Shown here: in pieces, positions 5,507 through 5,622 of the stretch
How the letters are laid out: each line of letters begins with the position of its first letter
How positions within the stretch are numbered: position 1 is the stretch's first letter
Notes under the pieces: model-generated
What the model was told of the DNA's origin: nothing
Seen by the model: only the letters and a program-made list of their open reading frames with translations
Databases searched by the model: none
Program-made: the position numbers and the translations under genes
Assembly (NCBI GenBank): GCA_022361095.1
Contig: JAKSBO010000516.1
Location: forward strand, 1-5,622
DNA from: Desulfobacterales bacterium
Lineage (GTDB): Bacteria > Desulfobacterota > Desulfobacteria > Desulfobacterales > Desulfobacteraceae
DNA: 5,622 bases
Reading direction: 5' to 3'

Positions 5507-5545
5507 ATGGGCTGCCCTGGACGGTGATGGCCCGGAACAGCCCAT
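5507..5545 (-). terminator. Possible weak terminator downstream of the dnaK-like gene
   Basis: ATGGGCTG (5507-5514) and CAGCCCAT (5538-5545) are perfect 8-bp arms around 23 bases. The structure lies 16 bp past the stop of the leftward gene and between the two convergent genes, where a terminator is expected. On the minus strand it is followed by only scattered T (CATCTTAATAAC), so termination would be weak or would need Rho. Confidence 0.35.
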
Positions 5546-5560
5546 GGTGGCAATTAACCA

Positions 5561-5622
5561 TTAAGCGACATCTGAATATTCAGCATCAATGATGTCGTCA
5601 TCATCCCGGGACGCTGTATTCC
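5561..5622 (-). CDS. dnaK: DnaK (Hsp70 chaperone), C-terminal tail only
   Basis: The last 19 codons of a leftward gene that continues beyond the right edge. The minus-strand translation ends SRDDDDIIDAEYSDVA and then TAA (5561-5563). This matches the conserved acidic tail of bacterial DnaK, typically DDDVVDAEFEEV plus a few residues. In DnaK this disordered tail follows the substrate-binding lid and helps client refolding. The ATPase and substrate-binding domains lie outside the window, so the assignment rests only on this short signature. The position of the stop at the end of the acidic motif fits a complete C-terminus. The gene converges with the XRE regulator, leaving about 140 bp between stops. 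A different protein with an acidic tail is possible but less likely. Confidence 0.7.
   Translation of the reverse strand, partial: NTASRDDDDIIDAEYSDVA

Noticed and set aside
5419..5560. A molybdenum-cofactor riboswitch or other leader RNA near the regulator.
   Set aside because: The region lies between two convergent gene ends, so a leader is not expected, and I could not match the conserved elements. Only simple hairpins are visible.

Overview
The window reads as a chromosomal piece of a moderately GC-rich Gram-negative bacterium. A sulfate-reducing Desulfobacterota (Desulfobacteraceae-like) is my best guess. It rests on codon use, on the Cys/Lys-rich small protein and on overall gene style; no ribosomal or other marker in the window proves it.

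Layout. Positions 1-221 are an AT-rich promoter region with a perfect -10 hexamer and a palindromic, operator-like element. A tight two-gene operon follows (222-2567): a phosphotransferase-fold small-molecule kinase and, 9 bp later, a class III PLP enzyme whose motifs resemble the amino-alcohol-phosphate phospho-lyases (ETNPPL/PHYKPL type) more than ordinary transaminases. A strong intrinsic terminator (2609-2646) closes it. The two proteins make a coherent short pathway: the kinase phosphorylates the hydroxyl of an amino alcohol, and the lyase removes phosphate and ammonia to leave an aldehyde.

Positions 2650-3600 carry no convincing intact gene. They hold a strong terminator pointing leftward (3126-3171) and, to its right, a leftward open frame (3375-3548) that looks like the 3' tail of a lost gene. 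A 75-residue, eight-cysteine, lysine-rich zinc-ribbon-like protein follows (3612-3839) with an excellent ribosome binding site. Positions 3840-4290 are a structured stretch with several inverted repeats and long but unconvincing open frames on both strands. It ends at a one-component regulator (4291-5418) with an XRE-type helix-turn-helix fused to a periplasmic-binding-protein-like ligand domain.

At the right edge the last 19 codons of a leftward gene enter the window (5561-5622). Their acidic tail matches the C-terminal signature of the chaperone DnaK, so the regulator and dnaK converge across about 140 bp.

The most interesting items are the kinase/phospho-lyase operon with its palindromic promoter, the duplicated Cys module of the small protein, and the unexplained structured block at 3860-4228. 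I see no CRISPR array, tRNA, rRNA or intact insertion sequence.
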